A stretch of DNA of 64,000 bases from JAWKNZ01 sp041391425 (GTDB taxonomy: Bacteria; Bdellovibrionota_B; Oligoflexia; Oligoflexales; JAWKNZ01), in NCBI GenBank assembly GCA_041391425.1, contig JAWKNZ010000004.1, forward strand, positions 62,001 to 126,000, given 5' to 3'. Positions 47,717-56,147 of this stretch are shown in pieces. The translations under genes and the position numbers were made by a program. Position 1 is the first letter of the stretch. Each line of letters opens with the position of its first letter. The notes under the pieces are model-generated. The model ran no database searches and had not been told where the DNA came from. It saw nothing but the letters and a program-made list of their open reading frames with translations.

Positions 47717-47878
47717 TGGGGTCTGAAATTTTTTGAAAAACTGTAGTATTTTCAACTGGTTTGAAGTTCAGCCGGGTGCTAGGCGCGAGGAGGAGGGAAA
47801 CCGCAGTGTACATGTTGGTACATGAGGATTTCCTGACGACAAAGCAACGATGCAACCGGCTAGAAATTCGGATCCGGG
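47717..47878. repeat. Palindromic element, family B, single intact copy
   Basis: A 162-bp element in inverted orientation with apex TGTACATGTTGGTACA, ending CGGATCCGGG. ATCTAT lies directly outside both ends (47711-47716 and 47879-47884), a clean 6-bp target duplication. It is inserted between bfd and bfr. The rest of the 676-base gap shows no further gene or clear operator. Confidence 0.85.
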
Positions 47879-48298
47879 ATCTATTCAGGATTTATTCGAG
47901 CTCGAAAGGTTTACGAGAGCGGCTTATTTGTAAATAATGTAGGTGACAATGCCCGAATTTTTCATTACCCTTCTCCTTAAAATAATAAGATTTTTTGATT
48001 TTATAATATATGCAATGTAAATCGAATAGATACAAAGGCTTAAATTCGACTCTATTTAACATGGATAACTGGAATACTTGGATAACGTAGACTTAAGGCA
48101 GTTTCTAAAAAGCTGTGCGCAGACTGGTGTAGAGTTTTCTTGCAATAGATAGCATCTGGGCATTTAAGTTTTGCTTTAAGGAAAAAAATCCAGTTCTTGG
48201 TTATAAAGTGTGTTAGATAGTTAGTTTAAGGGTGTACTGGTGTAATTGTAAGTATGGCAGTTTGATTTTGTGTGCATACTGAATTAAGAGAGGGACTG

Positions 48299-48763
48299 AT
48301 GAAAGGAAATCCAGAAGTAATACAAATGTTGAATAAGACTTTAACAGCTGAGTTGACAGCTATTAATCAGTATTTTCTTCATTCTCGCATGGCCAAGGAT
48401 TGGGGATATGAAAAAATAGCTAAAAAGATTTGGGATGAATCGATTGAAGAAATGCATCACGCCCAAAATCTTACCGATCGAATATTGTTTTTAGAGGGCT
48501 TACCTAACTTACAGAAGTTAAACAGTTTAACTATTGGTGAGAATATCGAAGAGATTTTTGCTGCCGATTTGAAATTGGAAATGACTTCACATGTGGATCT
48601 TAAAGAGCATATTTCCTTTTGCCATAGTGTTGGTGATCATGGATCTAGAGAATTGTTTGAAAAGATTTTACATGATGAGGAAGAGCATATCGATTGGTTA
48701 GAATCACAATTAAATATTATTAAGGAAATTTCTTTGCCGCGTTACCTCGCAGAGCAAATGTAA
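48299..48763 (+). CDS. bfr: Bacterioferritin
   Basis: Bacterioferritin assembles as a 24-mer shell that oxidises Fe(II) and stores iron. The 154-residue protein has the ferroxidase Glu in LTAELTAINQYF, the block EEMHHAQNLTDRILFLEGLP with the haem-binding Met (second M of that region), and HDEEEHIDWLESQL with the second metal site. ATG at 48299 has AGAGAGGG 5 to 7 bases upstream; the open frame from 48272 would add nine residues not seen in the family. A hairpin terminator follows at 48798. It partners with the upstream bfd gene. Confidence 0.96.
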   Translation: MKGNPEVIQMLNKTLTAELTAINQYFLHSRMAKDWGYEKIAKKIWDESIEEMHHAQNLTDRILFLEGLPNLQKLNSLTIGENIEEIFAADLKLEMTSHVDLKEHISFCHSVGDHGSRELFEKILHDEEEHIDWLESQLNIIKEISLPRYLAEQM

Positions 48764-48797
48764 ATTTTTAAAAGTGTACCATATATTTCATAAATTT

Positions 48798-48827
48798 AGC
48801 GGTGGGTAAAGGAGACTCTTCACCGCT
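48798..48827 (+). terminator. Hairpin terminator after bfr
   Basis: AGCGGTG and CACCGCT pair around a 16-base loop, followed by ATTTCTTGTCT. It lies 34 bases after the bfr stop. Confidence 0.6.
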
Positions 48828-49024
48828 ATTTCTTGTCTAGATTTTGACTTGCCGTATTTTACTGCGTATACTTGGATCTATGTTAGATAGCCATAGTTGG
48901 CGTTTAGATTTGAACCTATTATCTTCAGGTTTTTTGAAGCTGGGGTTTATTTTTTATTTGAACTTTGTTTGTTTGTAACTATTCAGCATATTTTTTATCT
49001 GATCGATTCAAAGCCTTGACTGCC

Positions 49025-49093
49025 CGTCATCCTGAGTGAAGCGAAGGATCTCGAAGTTGCGAAATAGATCCTTCAGCTTCACTCAGGATGACG
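49025..49093. repeat. REP-like hairpin of the CGTCATCCTGAG type
   Basis: Two arms of about 27 bases, CGTCATCCTGAGTGAAGC... and its complement, pair with a single bulged base around a loop of 14. Related GTCAT-CTGAG-GAAG hairpins recur in many bacterial genomes (recalled, not searched). A single related arm occurs at 11217. It lies in the 424-base gap between bfr and the next gene, which otherwise holds only the bfr terminator. Confidence 0.75.
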
Positions 49094-49187
49094 ATGTATC
49101 AAGCGACATATTGAAGGGAAAAGATGCACTGAATAGTTACGTTTGTTGGGTATTCGATAATGAGTATGTATTCGAAGTGGAGGGGGC

Positions 49188-50268
49188 ATGAGTACTTCGA
49201 GAATAGCTTTATGCATTGGCAGGTATAGTAACATTATTTTGGGGATGTAAGTCTTCGCAGCCTAGAACGGCAAGGATCTTAACAGCAGAAGAAGATAATA
49301 GTGCTATATATGAGGGAAAAGGCAGGAGTTGGAATTATAGTTACTATGAAAAAATGGTCCAAAGTGGGTTTGCTTTAACCAATAAAGAGGACTATAACAC
49401 AAGTGAATTGAAGAGTTTTGCTAAAAAATCTAAGAAGCTTATTTTAAATTATCTAGATAGGTATAATGCGTCTGTAAAAAACAATGAGGCAACTAGCCTG
49501 AGCATTGCTGAAGCAAGGGTTAAGGCCTGTATGCTAAATCCAGCGGGAAAAGCAGGTGCAATCCATCAGCGCTGGATTTACTGCCATGTTCCCTTAGAGG
49601 TGAGGTTGTGTAATTCTCTTGCTCTTAAGAAGTTTAAAGAAAGTGATGATAGAGTTAGTATTTTGTCGCAGGTACTGCCTTTTTGTATGAAGCAGATTCA
49701 GGCGGCGGATGGCAAGAACTTTTGGGACTTGTATGATAGCGTTAAAAGTCTCAAAAACCAGTATAAAAATTATCTGGAGCCTTTGCAAGTAGATAAATTA
49801 GATGAATCAGATAAAGAGATCCTATTTAGTGATGTACCGGATAAACCTGCTGACAGCGAAATTAAATCATATTTAAATATTATCAAGTATGGTGATTTAG
49901 TAGATGCTTTATTCCCTTTTGGTAAAGCCAATAAGCCTAGTGAAAAAATAAGTTTAGTGCATATGGCGCTTTATTGGGTTGCTTTTTGGCATAATGTAGA
50001 AGTTCCAACAGGAGATGCGGTAAATAAATTTGGAGATGATTTAATAAATCAAGCCAAAGCAGACTTAAAATTGTCGTCAAATGTTACAGAATGGATTAAG
50101 ACAATCGAAGATAGCGATGAAGTACCACCTAGTTGCTCGACTGACTCGGAAGAAGATATTTCAATAATGGATTGTTTGATGGATGATTATCAAAATTTTC
50201 GAAGAATCAGGATAACTAAGATTGTTGATAGACCGGCTATTTATTTTACTGCCCTTCTAATATATTAA
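49188..50268 (+). CDS. Putative lipoprotein, frame interrupted in the signal peptide
   Basis: ATG at 49188 has GGAGGGGG directly upstream, the best binding site here. It reads MSTSRIAL and then leaves frame; the rest is open from 49216 as LAGIVTLFWGCKSSQ. Removing one base between 49205 and 49216 gives MSTSRIALALAGIVTLFWGC, a model lipoprotein signal. The mature part of about 330 residues is helical, acidic, with several Cys (AEARVKACM, IYCHVPLEVRLC, VLPFCMKQI) and no family I know. Start of the plain frame (TTG 49216) lacks a binding site. Likely an envelope lipoprotein. Confidence 0.7.
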
Positions 50269-50269
50269 T

Positions 50270-50308
50270 GACGACTGATATCGGTATGCCTCGATACCGA
50301 CGGTCGTC
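50270..50308. terminator. Two-part hairpin between convergent genes
   Basis: GACGAC (50270-50275) pairs with GTCGTC (50303-50308), and TCGGTAT (50281-50287) with ATACCGA (50294-50300), separated by a small internal loop. It lies directly after the lipoprotein stop and before the convergent trmL gene. Confidence 0.65.
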
Positions 50309-50348
50309 TGACAATTCTTTATAAGCAGTAAATTCCATTTTTATACTT

Positions 50349-50822
50349 TTATAGGGGTGCTGGCATTTGCTTCCGGCAAAGTTGTTGATAAAGGACGATG
50401 GAAACTGCATTGGCCAAATTTAAGCTACGCACCTTCTGATGGAAAATTGGAATTTTAAAAAAATTCTGACCGAACTTTTCATGATAAATCTTCGGCAGCC
50501 CTTTGGTTTCTTGTCCAAAAATCAACAGCTGAATATTGTCGGGCAATTCGCTATGGTATTTCTCCCCTTTGGTAGATAAAAAGGCCACTTTTTCAGGCTC
50601 AAATTGTGAAAGCAGCGCATCTAGGCTTTCATGGACCTCTAAATCAAGGTAAGGCCAATAGTCAAGTCCTGCTCTGCGCAGATTTTTATCGTTTGTTGAA
50701 AACCCTGTTGGTGTAATAATATGCAACCGGCACTGAGTGGCTGCAGCTAACCTTGCTATGTTTCCAGTGTTTTGCGGGATCTCAGGACGAAAGAGGCAAA
50801 TTTGTGGGTGGTTTTTTATCAT
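50349..50822 (-). CDS. trmL: tRNA (cytidine/uridine-34 2'-O)-methyltransferase
   Basis: TrmL methylates the wobble ribose of tRNA-Leu isoacceptors with SAM. The 157-residue SpoU-type protein is a complete minimal SPOUT domain: PEIPQNTGNIARLAAATQ at the N-terminus, RRAGLDYW, LLIFGQETKGLP (SAM-binding knot) and VRSLNLANAVSIVLYQ. Its ATG overlaps the stop of the upstream CPBP gene (ATGA), so the two are coupled. Confidence 0.93.
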   Translation of the reverse strand: MIKNHPQICLFRPEIPQNTGNIARLAAATQCRLHIITPTGFSTNDKNLRRAGLDYWPYLDLEVHESLDALLSQFEPEKVAFLSTKGEKYHSELPDNIQLLIFGQETKGLPKIYHEKFGQNFFKIPIFHQKVRSLNLANAVSIVLYQQLCRKQMPAPL

Positions 50823-51475
50823 AATTCCTGAGTTTCAAGTTCCGTAATCTTTTTTTTCAGATTCTTCTGCTCTGTTTCAGATAAGCGCAACCAGTCCCTT
50901 CGGATTAGCAATATAGAAACTGCGTTGACTATAAAATGAATAGTTATAGCAGGTAGAATACTGCCGGTAGACTCCACAATAAGAGCTAAAAGCAGGCCAG
51001 AGAGGGTGGCCCAGATAGACCAGGATGAAATAAAGCCTTTCGGGCCAATATGTAGTAGACCGAAAAGTATACTAGAAAAATATATCCCGGCACTTGGCAG
51101 AATGGCGCCGCGGAATAAAAACTCTTCGCCAACCGAAGATAAAAAGGCGAGGTAAAATGATTCTAAGACACTAATATTACCTAATAATGTCATCATCGAC
51201 ATGCGAGCATCGCGAAATGATTTAAACCAAGACTCAAAAAAATAGCTACCAATTAGTAAAACCCCAAGGCCAAGTCCTGTAATGGTAAGTAGTTTAGTCG
51301 CAGTAGCACTATCTCCAGGTATGCTTACTAAATTCCAAAAGTTTTGATGGCTCCATAAGCAAAAACCAATACCAACAGCTGCCATAATCCCATAAATCAA
51401 AGTGGACATTTCTGTTATTGAGGGTTTAGATTTTTTTTGCCTTACTTGTGAATTTTTCTGCTTATTATCAATCAT
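50819..51475 (-). CDS. CPBP (Abi) family intramembrane metalloprotease
   Basis: The 218-residue protein has six or so hydrophobic helices and the CPBP motifs: EEFLFRGAIL (Glu-Glu and Arg), FGLLHIG with a catalytic His, and HFIVNAVSIL. Family members are putative Rce1-like membrane proteases with roles from prenyl-protein processing to bacteriocin immunity; the role here is unknown. ATG at 51475 has GGAGG 5 bases upstream and is preferred to the frame opening at 51493. It ends inside the trmL start. Confidence 0.88.
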   Translation of the reverse strand: MIDNKQKNSQVRQKKSKPSITEMSTLIYGIMAAVGIGFCLWSHQNFWNLVSIPGDSATATKLLTITGLGLGVLLIGSYFFESWFKSFRDARMSMMTLLGNISVLESFYLAFLSSVGEEFLFRGAILPSAGIYFSSILFGLLHIGPKGFISSWSIWATLSGLLLALIVESTGSILPAITIHFIVNAVSILLIRRDWLRLSETEQKNLKKKITELETQEL

Positions 51476-51789
51476 TAGACCTCCAAACTCCACTTAAGAT
51501 GGAGCGGTAGTTATTTATCAAAAAACAACCAACATTTCCATAAGATCACAAATTATAGAATTATATTTAGTAATTACAGTATGTTATAATGCTTAGGTTT
51601 AAGGTTTAATTGTTTACATATTCTCGTTTTATAATTGCCGTTCCGCCGCGTTGAGCGCTCAATAGATTGTTAGAGGTTATGATGATAAAATCTTAGCTCG
51701 AATATGTTTAGAAAGTGAGATGAGTAAGAATCCTTGGTCTTTATCTCTATCATCATTGGTAGAGCATTAGACAAACGTTTTAACCTAAA
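51476..51789. other. Divergent intergenic region CPBP/acyltransferase
   Basis: About 310 AT-rich bases with no clear palindrome, except a GC-rich CCGCCGCGTTGAGCGCTC patch near 51640. No RNA gene seen. Confidence 0.35.
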
Positions 51790-52758
51790 TTGAAACTATG
51801 TCTGGATAGTTATATGCGCGAGCCGAAATATTTTCAGTTAACCCTTAATCCATTGCAGTATCTTGTAAGCTTGATTTTAGGTGTTATTAATTTTCTTCTA
51901 TTATCAATCACTATACTTTTTATAAATGCTTTGCAGATGGTAAGCCTAATCATACTTCCTTTTTCACTAAAGATCTTTACCCGAGTGAATCGTGCCTTTG
52001 CTAATTTTTGGTGGGGTGGAATTGTTTTTATGATGGAAAGAGTTTATCGCATAAAGTTTATTTTTACCGGTGATACTTTACCTGCAGGTGAAAACGTTAT
52101 TTTATTTGCCAACCATCAAGGAATGATTGATATCCCTGTGATTATGCCGATAGCATGGAGGAAATCCAGATTAGGAGATTTAAAGTTTTTTGTTAAAGAC
52201 ATACTTAAATATGTTCCAGGGCCAGGTTGGGGTATGTTGTTTTTAGGTTGCCTCTTTGTTAAAAGGGATTGGTATTCGGATAAGGATCATATTGGCCGCA
52301 TATTTTCTCGCTTTATTTCTGGCAATGTGCCGATCTGGTTGGTTTCGTTTTTGGAGGGAACGCGTATTACAGCTAAGAAGCAAAGGTCTAGCCAACAATT
52401 TGCTAAAGAGAGGGGATTTAAACCATTAAAGCACGTGATGGTACCTAGGACTAAAGGGGCGGTTGGATCTGTCATCGGATTGAGAGAGCATGTATCAGCT
52501 GTGTACGACGTAACGATCGCTTATCCAAAAGGTATACCGACTTTATGGCAACTAATGAAGGTTTTGCCAAAAGAGTTTCATGTTAACATTCGTAGATTTC
52601 CAGTCGAAACGTTGCCTTTCGAGCAAGATGCTCTGACGACTTGGTTTTTAAAGCGCTACGAGGCTAAAGATGAGTTATTAGAGTCCTTTTATTGTAACGG
52701 AATGTTCCCAGGTACGGTCTTGGAAGAACCTTATAAGCTTATTTTGGGGCGGGGTTAG
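51790..52758 (+). CDS. 1-acyl-glycerol-3-phosphate acyltransferase-like (PlsC superfamily)
   Basis: LPLAT proteins transfer acyl chains from acyl-ACP or acyl-CoA to lysophospholipids in the inner membrane. The 322-residue protein has an N-terminal hydrophobic region (VSLILGVINFLLLSITILFI), the HxxxxD motif as NHQGMID, with Gly where Ser is common, and FLEGTRIT. VPRTKGAV is also family-like. It resembles the plant/LCLAT1 type (about 320 residues) more than the short PlsC. TTG at 51790 and ATG at 51814 are both in frame and neither has a strong binding site. Confidence 0.82.
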   Translation: MKLCLDSYMREPKYFQLTLNPLQYLVSLILGVINFLLLSITILFINALQMVSLIILPFSLKIFTRVNRAFANFWWGGIVFMMERVYRIKFIFTGDTLPAGENVILFANHQGMIDIPVIMPIAWRKSRLGDLKFFVKDILKYVPGPGWGMLFLGCLFVKRDWYSDKDHIGRIFSRFISGNVPIWLVSFLEGTRITAKKQRSSQQFAKERGFKPLKHVMVPRTKGAVGSVIGLREHVSAVYDVTIAYPKGIPTLWQLMKVLPKEFHVNIRRFPVETLPFEQDALTTWFLKRYEAKDELLESFYCNGMFPGTVLEEPYKLILGRG

Positions 52759-52816
52759 AGCTTAGTTGATTTTTATCCCGTTAATATATGCGGTTGTTGG
52801 ATAAAATTGCCTAGAA

Positions 52817-52861
52817 GCTGCTTGACGAAATGTAAAGATCATACACCTCTAGTCAAGTAGC
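52817..52861. terminator. Hairpin between convergent genes
   Basis: GCTGCTTGAC pairs with GTCAAGTAGC (one mismatch) around a 25-base loop, after the acyltransferase stop and just before the convergent YceI-like gene. The loop is long and no T run follows, so it is a weak terminator candidate. Confidence 0.4.
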
Positions 52862-52873
52862 CTCTGATAGGGA

Positions 52874-53302
52874 TTAGCTCTTAATAGCATTGAATTTTAC
52901 TGATACTGTGACTTTATCTGCAACTGTAATTCCTAGGTAACTTGGTATTTCTATCGGAAAATCGTCGATTTTAATTTCAAATTCAGCATTTCCCTCTATT
53001 TCTTTTTGTTCAATACTATTGATATTGCATGTGCCATTGATTTGTTTTGACACGTTTTTTAATGTGAGACTTCCGGAAAACTTGCAGTCTCCAGAACGGC
53101 CTTCTAGAAAACCGAATTCGTTGATTTTTAAAGTTGCTTGAGGGAATTTTTGAGTTTGCAAATATTTTTCATGCATATGTCTATCTCGCAAACCAATGCC
53201 TGTTTTAAAAACGCTGAGGTCTTAGGCAAATGAGTTTTTGCTGAGAAGGACAATTTGAATTATGATTATAAAAAAGTAAAATATATTTTCTTTAATTTTC
53301 AT
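52874..53302 (-). pseudogene. YceI-like lipid-binding protein gene with an in-frame stop after the signal peptide
   Basis: ATG at 53302 has AAGGG 8 bases upstream and reads a signal peptide (FYFFIIIIQIVLLSKNSFA). Codon 27 is TAA (53222-53224). In the same frame the rest reads DLSVFKTGIGLRDRHMHEKY, then FPQATLKI and the beta strands of a YceI fold, to the natural stop at 52874. YceI proteins are periplasmic lipocalin-like isoprenoid-binding proteins. A CAA to TAA change would give SFAQDLS, a normal signal-peptidase site, so one base explains the break. The open part from 53191 has no signal and probably is not made by itself. True pseudogene and sequence error are both possible. Confidence 0.75.
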
Positions 53303-53690
53303 GGAACACACCCTTGCTTAATCCATTGATAAGTCAAAAGTTTTTCATTCTTGTTTAGCGGAGTTGCTTCTTCCTTGATTTCTAGCTTGTCGTGCATGAA
53401 ATCTGTCGCAATTGCTTTGTAAAAGTGGGCTGTTTTTAGGATTTGAACATTTAATTGCCCTTATATAGCACTAGGCCTCTGTATTATTCTATGGAAAAAA
53501 GTTGCTTTTGCATCTTTATTTATTGAAGCAATGAAAATTTGTAGTGACATTGATTTTGATGATCACTCATAAAACTTTAAATTTTTTAGTAATATCAATA
53601 TGTTGCTGATTTATTTTTTCTAATCAATCGTTATCACCGATAAAGAGCATGTAGTAATTTATGGCTTATACTCAAATATAGGGGGATTGT
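53303..53690. other. Divergent intergenic region with nothing clear
   Basis: About 390 AT-rich bases between the YceI-like gene and the cytochrome lipoprotein gene. No palindrome, RNA gene or convincing small ORF was seen. Confidence 0.35.
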
Positions 53691-54833
53691 TTGAAAGAGA
53701 ACTTAGTTAGAATAGATTTAATGTCATCGATCTGTGTTATAGCCTCTATTTTTTTTGTTTTAGATCGTTGGCTTTTAACTAGCTTTGTCTTATTGATAAT
53801 TTCTTGCGATGCTCCTACTCCAAAAGGAAATGAGGGTAGTAGTGCCATTGAAAAAGAAGTGAATAGTAGTAGCGAAGATTCAGGATTTGATGAGGAAAGT
53901 GGTGATTTAGAAGAAAGTATGGTGAAAACTCCTCAACAAATAAAAGCCGAGTCTGAGGCTTTTTTTGAAAAATTTATTTTGCTTGCTATGCAAGAGTCAT
54001 GTTCGACTTGTCATGCAGAGCCTAGGTTTAACCCTAATCCTGAAGCTCCCCTCTCAATTTTTGGATTTGAAGCTATGCGAGAGAAATTACTAGATGGTGA
54101 TGATCCAATTAATAATGCTTTTTTAGATAAAGTTAGAAATGTGAGTATGGACCATACCGGCGGAAATCGCTGTTCTTCTGATCTTAAAGCGGAACCCTGT
54201 AGCTTATTCATTGCTTGGGGAAAAATTGAATATCAAATCGAGCCTATTTACCCGGGAGACGTTCCTTTACAAGCACTCGAGTTAAGTAATGTTACAGCGC
54301 TAGGAGACGTATATGGATACGCAGCATATTCTAAAAATTCTTCAGAAAAATTAGAAGTGAGGTTTTATATTGGGGGGGATGAAAATACTGGAAGCAGACT
54401 AGCGACCGTTATAGCTGATGATCCTGGTTTTTCAGGAGGGATTCCTGGTGGGCATCTTTTTAAATATAAGGTTCCAGACCAATATAGAGATGGCTTGGCA
54501 AAAAAGTTAAGTGCTTTTACCACGATAAATGGAGAATCCATTGAGTTGGAAAACTCTCCGTTTGCTTTTACTTCCTGGCTAGGTAAAGGAGCTGATGCTT
54601 TTTATAATGCTAACGTAGGAGATGCTTTTCAACAGTGCGAAAAATGCCATACAAATCGTGGATATAACGATTTTTCCAAGCTCATAGAGCCATCACCAGC
54701 AATTGATGGATCGCCAACTAATAATATCTTATATATGAGAGCGCATAATAAAGGTCATAGTGGTGCTAGCTGCAATTCAACTTGTGAAAAATTTATTAAA
54801 GATTGGTGGATGGATGAGTTCGGTGGGTCTTAG
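53691..54833 (+). CDS. Dihaem c-type cytochrome lipoprotein
   Basis: TTG at 53691 has GGGGGA close upstream. An N-terminal hydrophobic segment ends at VLLIISC, a lipobox, followed by an acidic Ser/Glu-rich linker. Two haem-binding motifs are visible: CSTCH near residue 104 and CEKCH near residue 322, with about 210 residues between. The intervening part is a beta-rich domain without a family I can name. The protein is probably anchored to the outer face of a membrane and takes part in electron transfer; the partner is unknown. Just after the stop, TCTTG-type 5-mers repeat three to four times. Confidence 0.82.
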   Translation: MKENLVRIDLMSSICVIASIFFVLDRWLLTSFVLLIISCDAPTPKGNEGSSAIEKEVNSSSEDSGFDEESGDLEESMVKTPQQIKAESEAFFEKFILLAMQESCSTCHAEPRFNPNPEAPLSIFGFEAMREKLLDGDDPINNAFLDKVRNVSMDHTGGNRCSSDLKAEPCSLFIAWGKIEYQIEPIYPGDVPLQALELSNVTALGDVYGYAAYSKNSSEKLEVRFYIGGDENTGSRLATVIADDPGFSGGIPGGHLFKYKVPDQYRDGLAKKLSAFTTINGESIELENSPFAFTSWLGKGADAFYNANVGDAFQQCEKCHTNRGYNDFSKLIEPSPAIDGSPTNNILYMRAHNKGHSGASCNSTCEKFIKDWWMDEFGGS

Positions 54834-54928
54834 CTTCTTGTCTTGTCTTGTCTTGTCTACGGCCTATGAGAGAAAGTTTGCCTGATGTTATCTAGCGTGT
54901 GGGGTAAGTTTATTCTTTTAAAATCTTT

Positions 54929-55261
54929 TTATCCTTCTTCATCCAGATCTTCATCTTCTAATACATCGATGCGTTCAATAGCACTATATTCACTGTCAAC
55001 TCGGCCTAACTCACTATTTTCACAAAGTTCTAAGGCTTTATCTAAAAGTTGTTCTATCTCATTTTCGGTACTCGCTAGTGCAGCTAATGCGATCGAAATT
55101 TGATCGTTTTGATTGTTAGAGCAAACTTTTGCGCAAACCTTTAATTTGTCTCGAAGCCGGTGACATAAAGAACTGGCTGCCTTTAAATCACTTTTCCCGT
55201 TGTTTTCTTTTTTAAGGCTAGGCTCAAAACAGAAATTAATCTTTGCTATACCAAAAAACAT
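54929..55261 (-). CDS. DUF503 (YlxP-like) family protein
   Basis: From ATG at 55261 the 110-residue protein starts FFGIAKINFCFEPSLKKEN, matches the DUF503 pattern SLK-x-K...R-L-x-(D/N)-(R/K), and ends in a very acidic tail (VLEDEDLDEEG). YlxP proteins are often found next to ribosome-maturation genes (rbfA) and their role is unknown; no such neighbour is here. The frame is open up to 55300 but those residues come from the adjacent palindromic element, so the ATG at 55261 is preferred. Acidic tail and Cys content are unusual for the family. Confidence 0.65.
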   Translation of the reverse strand: MFFGIAKINFCFEPSLKKENNGKSDLKAASSLCHRLRDKLKVCAKVCSNNQNDQISIALAALASTENEIEQLLDKALELCENSELGRVDSEYSAIERIDVLEDEDLDEEG

Positions 55262-55292
55262 TCTTTTACCGTAAAATTCTCGTGTTACTAAG

Positions 55293-55572
55293 GGGAGCAA
55301 AACCTATTATACTACTCGGATCCGAATTTCTAGCCGGTTGCGGCGTTGCTTTGTCTTCAGGAAATCCTCATGTACCAACATGTACACTGCGGTTTCCCAT
55401 CTCCTCGCGGCTAGTACCCGATCGAACTTCGAATCCGGTGAAAACACTGCAGTTTTTCAAAAAATTTCAGATCCCGGATACTATGTTACGCCTAAAAAAC
55501 ATTCGTCGCTGTACTAAAGGTACTATCTTCTCATTTTTTAGGTAAGCCTTGTCTGATAGGTTTTGCTCCCCC
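55293..55572. repeat. Palindromic element, family D, copy 2, split by a family B insertion
   Basis: Ends GGGGAGCAAAACCTAT and ATAGGTTTTGCTCCCC match the 40177 element in inverted orientation. After 23 bases the sequence is interrupted by a 162-bp family B element (55316-55477) and then resumes with TTACGCCTAAAAAAC and the apex near 55512-55528. ATACTA is duplicated on both sides of the insertion, matching one ATACTA in the uninterrupted copy. Confidence 0.85.
55316..55477. repeat. Palindromic element, family B, nested copy
   Basis: A 162-bp element from CTCGGATCCG to AGATCCCGG with apex TGTACCAACATGTACA, inserted in a family D element and flanked by ATACTA at 55310-55315 and 55478-55483. Its length equals that of the 47717-47878 copy, which fixes the element boundaries. 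It must be younger than the host element. Confidence 0.85.
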
Positions 55573-55730
55573 TCAATAGTTTAATTCTAAACACAAATAG
55601 AGAGTACTATAGAAGGTTTTTTAGGTCAAGGTAGTGCTTTTATGGACTGCTGAGGAATTTCGCGATTTGTTGTTAAGCTTTGATCAGCATTTCTTCGCTT
55701 CCTCTGGTTTTATATGTTACAACTCATTTT

Positions 55731-56123
55731 TTATCTAAAGACAAATTCGTCGTGGCTAGGCAAATGTATTGATTGACCTAGGATTAGCAGCTTAGTTTGA
55801 AAGCTGACTAGGTAGTATCGATTTGAAAAATGATTTATTCCACTATTGAAACTATTGCAAACAGGTATAAAAGTTTTTTGCCGCCGCCAAAATAAAGAAA
55901 TATGAAAGGCAGCAGATATAAGGGTTTTATCTTGTCGTTGCTTGCCTTTTTCTTGTTGTCTTTTTGAGCTACAATGCAAGTAGACAGCTGATTGTGGCTG
56001 TAGAAGAATCTGCTCTTTTAAGTCTAGGAAATGCATATATGCAGTATTAAATTCCTTATGTATAGTATAAGAGCTTATAATGATAAAGAAGCAAGTGAGT
56101 AGTAAAAAAACTTGATTGATCAT
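55731..56123 (-). CDS. Possible small membrane or pseudopilin-like protein
   Basis: The 130-residue frame starts with a hydrophobic segment (VFLLLTCFFIIISSYTI) followed by a hydrophilic part, as in minor pilin-like or TadE-like proteins, and lies downstream of the Flp-type prepilin on the same strand. The C-terminal part (SFQTKLLILGQS and on) has no family and is low in charge. Binding site weak (GAGATAAG). The family A repeat at 56148 separates it from the prepilin gene. It could be a chance frame. Confidence 0.4.
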   Translation of the reverse strand: MINQVFLLLTCFFIIISSYTIHKEFNTAYMHFLDLKEQILLQPQSAVYLHCSSKRQQEKGKQRQDKTLISAAFHISLFWRRQKTFIPVCNSFNSGINHFSNRYYLVSFQTKLLILGQSIHLPSHDEFVFR

Positions 56124-56147
56124 CAGTCTTATCTCAGTGCTAAATTA

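Noticed and set aside
1552..53224. Stop-codon reassignment of TAA
   Set aside because: TAA is used as the natural end of many genes in the window; two interrupted genes do not support recoding.
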